From CAVQYV01 sp963718295 [NCBI: uncultured Methylomirabilota bacterium] (GTDB lineage: Bacteria > Methylomirabilota > Methylomirabilia > CAVQYV01): a stretch of 64,000 nucleotides of DNA. Position numbers and translations under genes: made by a program. Positions 62,545 through 64,000 of the stretch are shown one piece after another. Within the stretch, counting starts at the first letter, position 1. Every line of letters starts with the position of its first letter. The stretch covers positions 1 through 64,000 of the forward strand of contig CAVQYV010000008.1 of the NCBI GenBank assembly GCA_963718295.1, read 5' to 3'. Below the pieces are notes generated by a model, which saw only the letters and a program-made list of their open reading frames with translations, had not been told where the DNA came from and did no database searches.

Positions 62545-64000
62545 CTACCGGCGAATCCTTTCCCCTGCGGGATCCAGGGAGGAGACCTCGGCAGAACGGG
62601 CCTGGGTCCCCGGACTGGGGGGACTGGAAAGGAAAACTCCCTCCAAGATGTGCCTGGCAACCTGGGCGGCGGCAACCCCCCCGAATCCTCCGTGCTCGAC
62701 CAGGACCACGATCGCCAGCGTTGGGTCGGTCTCAGGGGCAAAACAGGTAAACCACGCATGATCCATTACACTCCTCTCCCGCCTTCCGGATCGATCCGAA
62801 GATCTCGAGACCACCTGTGCGGTTGAGGTCTTACCGCAGACCCCCAGCCCCTCGACTTTGGCCAGACCTCCCGTCCCGCCCTCATTGACAGCTGTCCACA
62901 TCCCCTTGCGCACCGCAGATAGGATATCCGCCGGAAGGCCGATATCCCGGATCACCTCCGCCTCATACTTCTCCACCCAGTCGCCATCCGGGTTCACGAT
63001 CTCTTTCACCACCATGGGCCGGAAAAGGCGTCCCCCGTTGGCAATGGCGGAGGTCATCTGGAGAATCTGCAGGGGAGTCGCGGCAATCATTCCCTGACCA
63101 ATGCCCGCCTGGATCGTATTTCCCAGGTACCACTTCTCCCGCTTCACTTTCTTCTTCCACTCCGGAGTCGGAACCAACCCGCGAGCTTCCGAACATAGAT
63201 TTAGGTCCAGGGGCTCTCCGAACCCGAATTCCTTGGCCGTCCTGGCCAGTTCTTCCATGCCCACGCGCATAGCGACATTATAGAAGAAGACATTGCAGGA
63301 GTGGGCGATTGCCTGATTGAGGGAGAGGTTTCCATGTCCCTCTTTCTTCCAACATCGATACTCGTAGGCCCCCAAGCTGAAGGAACCCTGGCAGAGGAAT
63401 TTGGTCTCCGGGGTGATGACGCCCTTGCGCAGGCCGGCAATGGCGGTGATGAGCTTGAAGATGGAACCGGGAGGATAGGCTGACTGGAGAGCTCGGTTTT
63501 GCAGCGGATGATAGGGATTCCTGGTCAGACGGGCCCATTGCTCGGGGCTGATCCGAGAGGAGAAGAGATTGGGATCATAGGCTGGCTTGCTTACCAGGGC
63601 CAGGATCTCCCCATGGCGAGGATCCATGGCCACCACCACCCCGTTATGCCCCTGGAGGGCCTCCTCTGCCAGCCTTTGAATCTGGGCATCGATGGTCAAG
63701 ACCACGCTGAATCCGGACTTCGGCTCGATTCGACCCAGGCCCCGCTTGGCACGGCCCGAGGCATCCACCTCGATCTGCTCGCCCCCCTCTATTCCTCTCA
63801 GCAAGGCATCATAGGCTCCTTCGATTCCCCCCTGTCCCAATCGATCCCCATGACGAAAATCGCGGTTCTCCTGCCGCGATAGCTGCCTGGGGTTGACCTC
63901 GGAGACATAGCCCAAAAGATGGGATGCGAAGTCCCCCCTCGGGTAGGACCGGAGGGGGCGCAGCTGGAGGATCACGCCTCCCAGCTCATATTTTCTCTCC
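62545..64000 (-). CDS. mrdA: Penicillin-binding protein 2 (elongasome transpeptidase), 5' end beyond the window
   Basis: Partial class B PBP, partner of RodA. The last 485 codons are seen; the gene runs off the right edge with KYELGGVILQLRPLRSYPRG, part of the dimerisation/linker region (HLLGYVSEVNPRQ follows). Transpeptidase motifs: SxxK in YPPGSIFKLITAIAG (near 63437-63480), SxN in AHSCNVFFYNVAMRVGMEE, and the third motif as KTS rather than KTG (CGKTSTAQVV). The domain otherwise has normal blocks (QAGIGQGMIAATPLQILQMT). It acts in the periplasm on side-wall peptidoglycan. Confidence 0.94.
   Translation of the reverse strand, partial: ERKYELGGVILQLRPLRSYPRGDFASHLLGYVSEVNPRQLSRQENRDFRHGDRLGQGGIEGAYDALLRGIEGGEQIEVDASGRAKRGLGRIEPKSGFSVVLTIDAQIQRLAEEALQGHNGVVVAMDPRHGEILALVSKPAYDPNLFSSRISPEQWARLTRNPYHPLQNRALQSAYPPGSIFKLITAIAGLRKGVITPETKFLCQGSFSLGAYEYRCWKKEGHGNLSLNQAIAHSCNVFFYNVAMRVGMEELARTAKEFGFGEPLDLNLCSEARGLVPTPEWKKKVKREKWYLGNTIQAGIGQGMIAATPLQILQMTSAIANGGRLFRPMVVKEIVNPDGDWVEKYEAEVIRDIGLPADILSAVRKGMWTAVNEGGTGGLAKVEGLGVCGKTSTAQVVSRSSDRSGRRERSVMDHAWFTCFAPETDPTLAIVVLVEHGGFGGVAAAQVARHILEGVFLSSPPSPGTQARSAEVSSLDPAGERIRR

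Overview
The window looks like a chromosomal segment of a Desulfobacterota-like (deltaproteobacterial) organism. This rests on a selenocysteine tRNA, a zraP/zraS/zraR-type sigma-54 system, many envelope lipoproteins with clear lipoboxes, a gatCAB operon beside mrdA-rodA-pcrA, and a split altronate-dehydratase-type enzyme. Base composition is moderately GC-rich, with AT-richer gaps near 6.4-6.8 kb and 7.65-7.9 kb. The lineage call is inference; no rRNA gene is present.

Left arm, 1 to about 24.1 kb. Nearly every gene here carries single-base frameshifts. From left to right: the end of an NMT1/THI5-like binding protein, a phosphoribosyltransferase-like gene, a D-Ala-D-Ala carboxypeptidase (minus strand), a flavin reductase, the 3' end of an AEC transporter, a lemA-TPM-TPM operon, and a PHP-domain protein. 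Then comes a 16-kb run of plus-strand genes (7.93-24.08 kb): a very large AsmA/YdbH-like protein with a 1.35-kb intragenic tandem repeat, a DUF1318-like lipoprotein, a giant TolB/TPR/CHAT protein (about 2,800 residues once one frameshift is bridged), an SH3-domain protein and an M48 metalloprotease. This envelope protease plus AsmA cluster is the best candidate for an undescribed system. The giant protein has two CHAT domains; the first has lost its His and Cys, the second keeps both.

Boundary, 24.1-24.5 kb. selC (tRNA-Sec, minus strand) has its own promoter candidate and terminator. The last 21 bp of its 3' end are duplicated 98 bp away, as at an integration scar. Frameshifts are dense to the left and almost absent to the right, so this may be a biological or an assembly boundary.

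Right arm, 24.6-64 kb. Mostly intact genes: an M16 peptidase pair, an Nramp-like permease divergent from a class III aminotransferase, an accessory pocket (a PD-(D/E)XK nuclease fused to a deoxyribosyltransferase-like domain, then hicBA flanked by two copies of a broken TPR tail), RraA-like aldolase, DUF2007, moeA, uvrC, a 3-hydroxyacyl-CoA dehydrogenase, the altronate-dehydratase-like pair, trmO, a homocysteine methyltransferase-like gene, purF, alaC, a frameshifted TPP enzyme, envelope proteins, an internally deleted DUF763 protein, a flavoprotein-phosphoesterase fusion, a zraPSR-like locus with a consensus sigma-54 promoter, gatB-ggct-gatA-gatC, pcrA, rodA and the start of mrdA running off the right edge.
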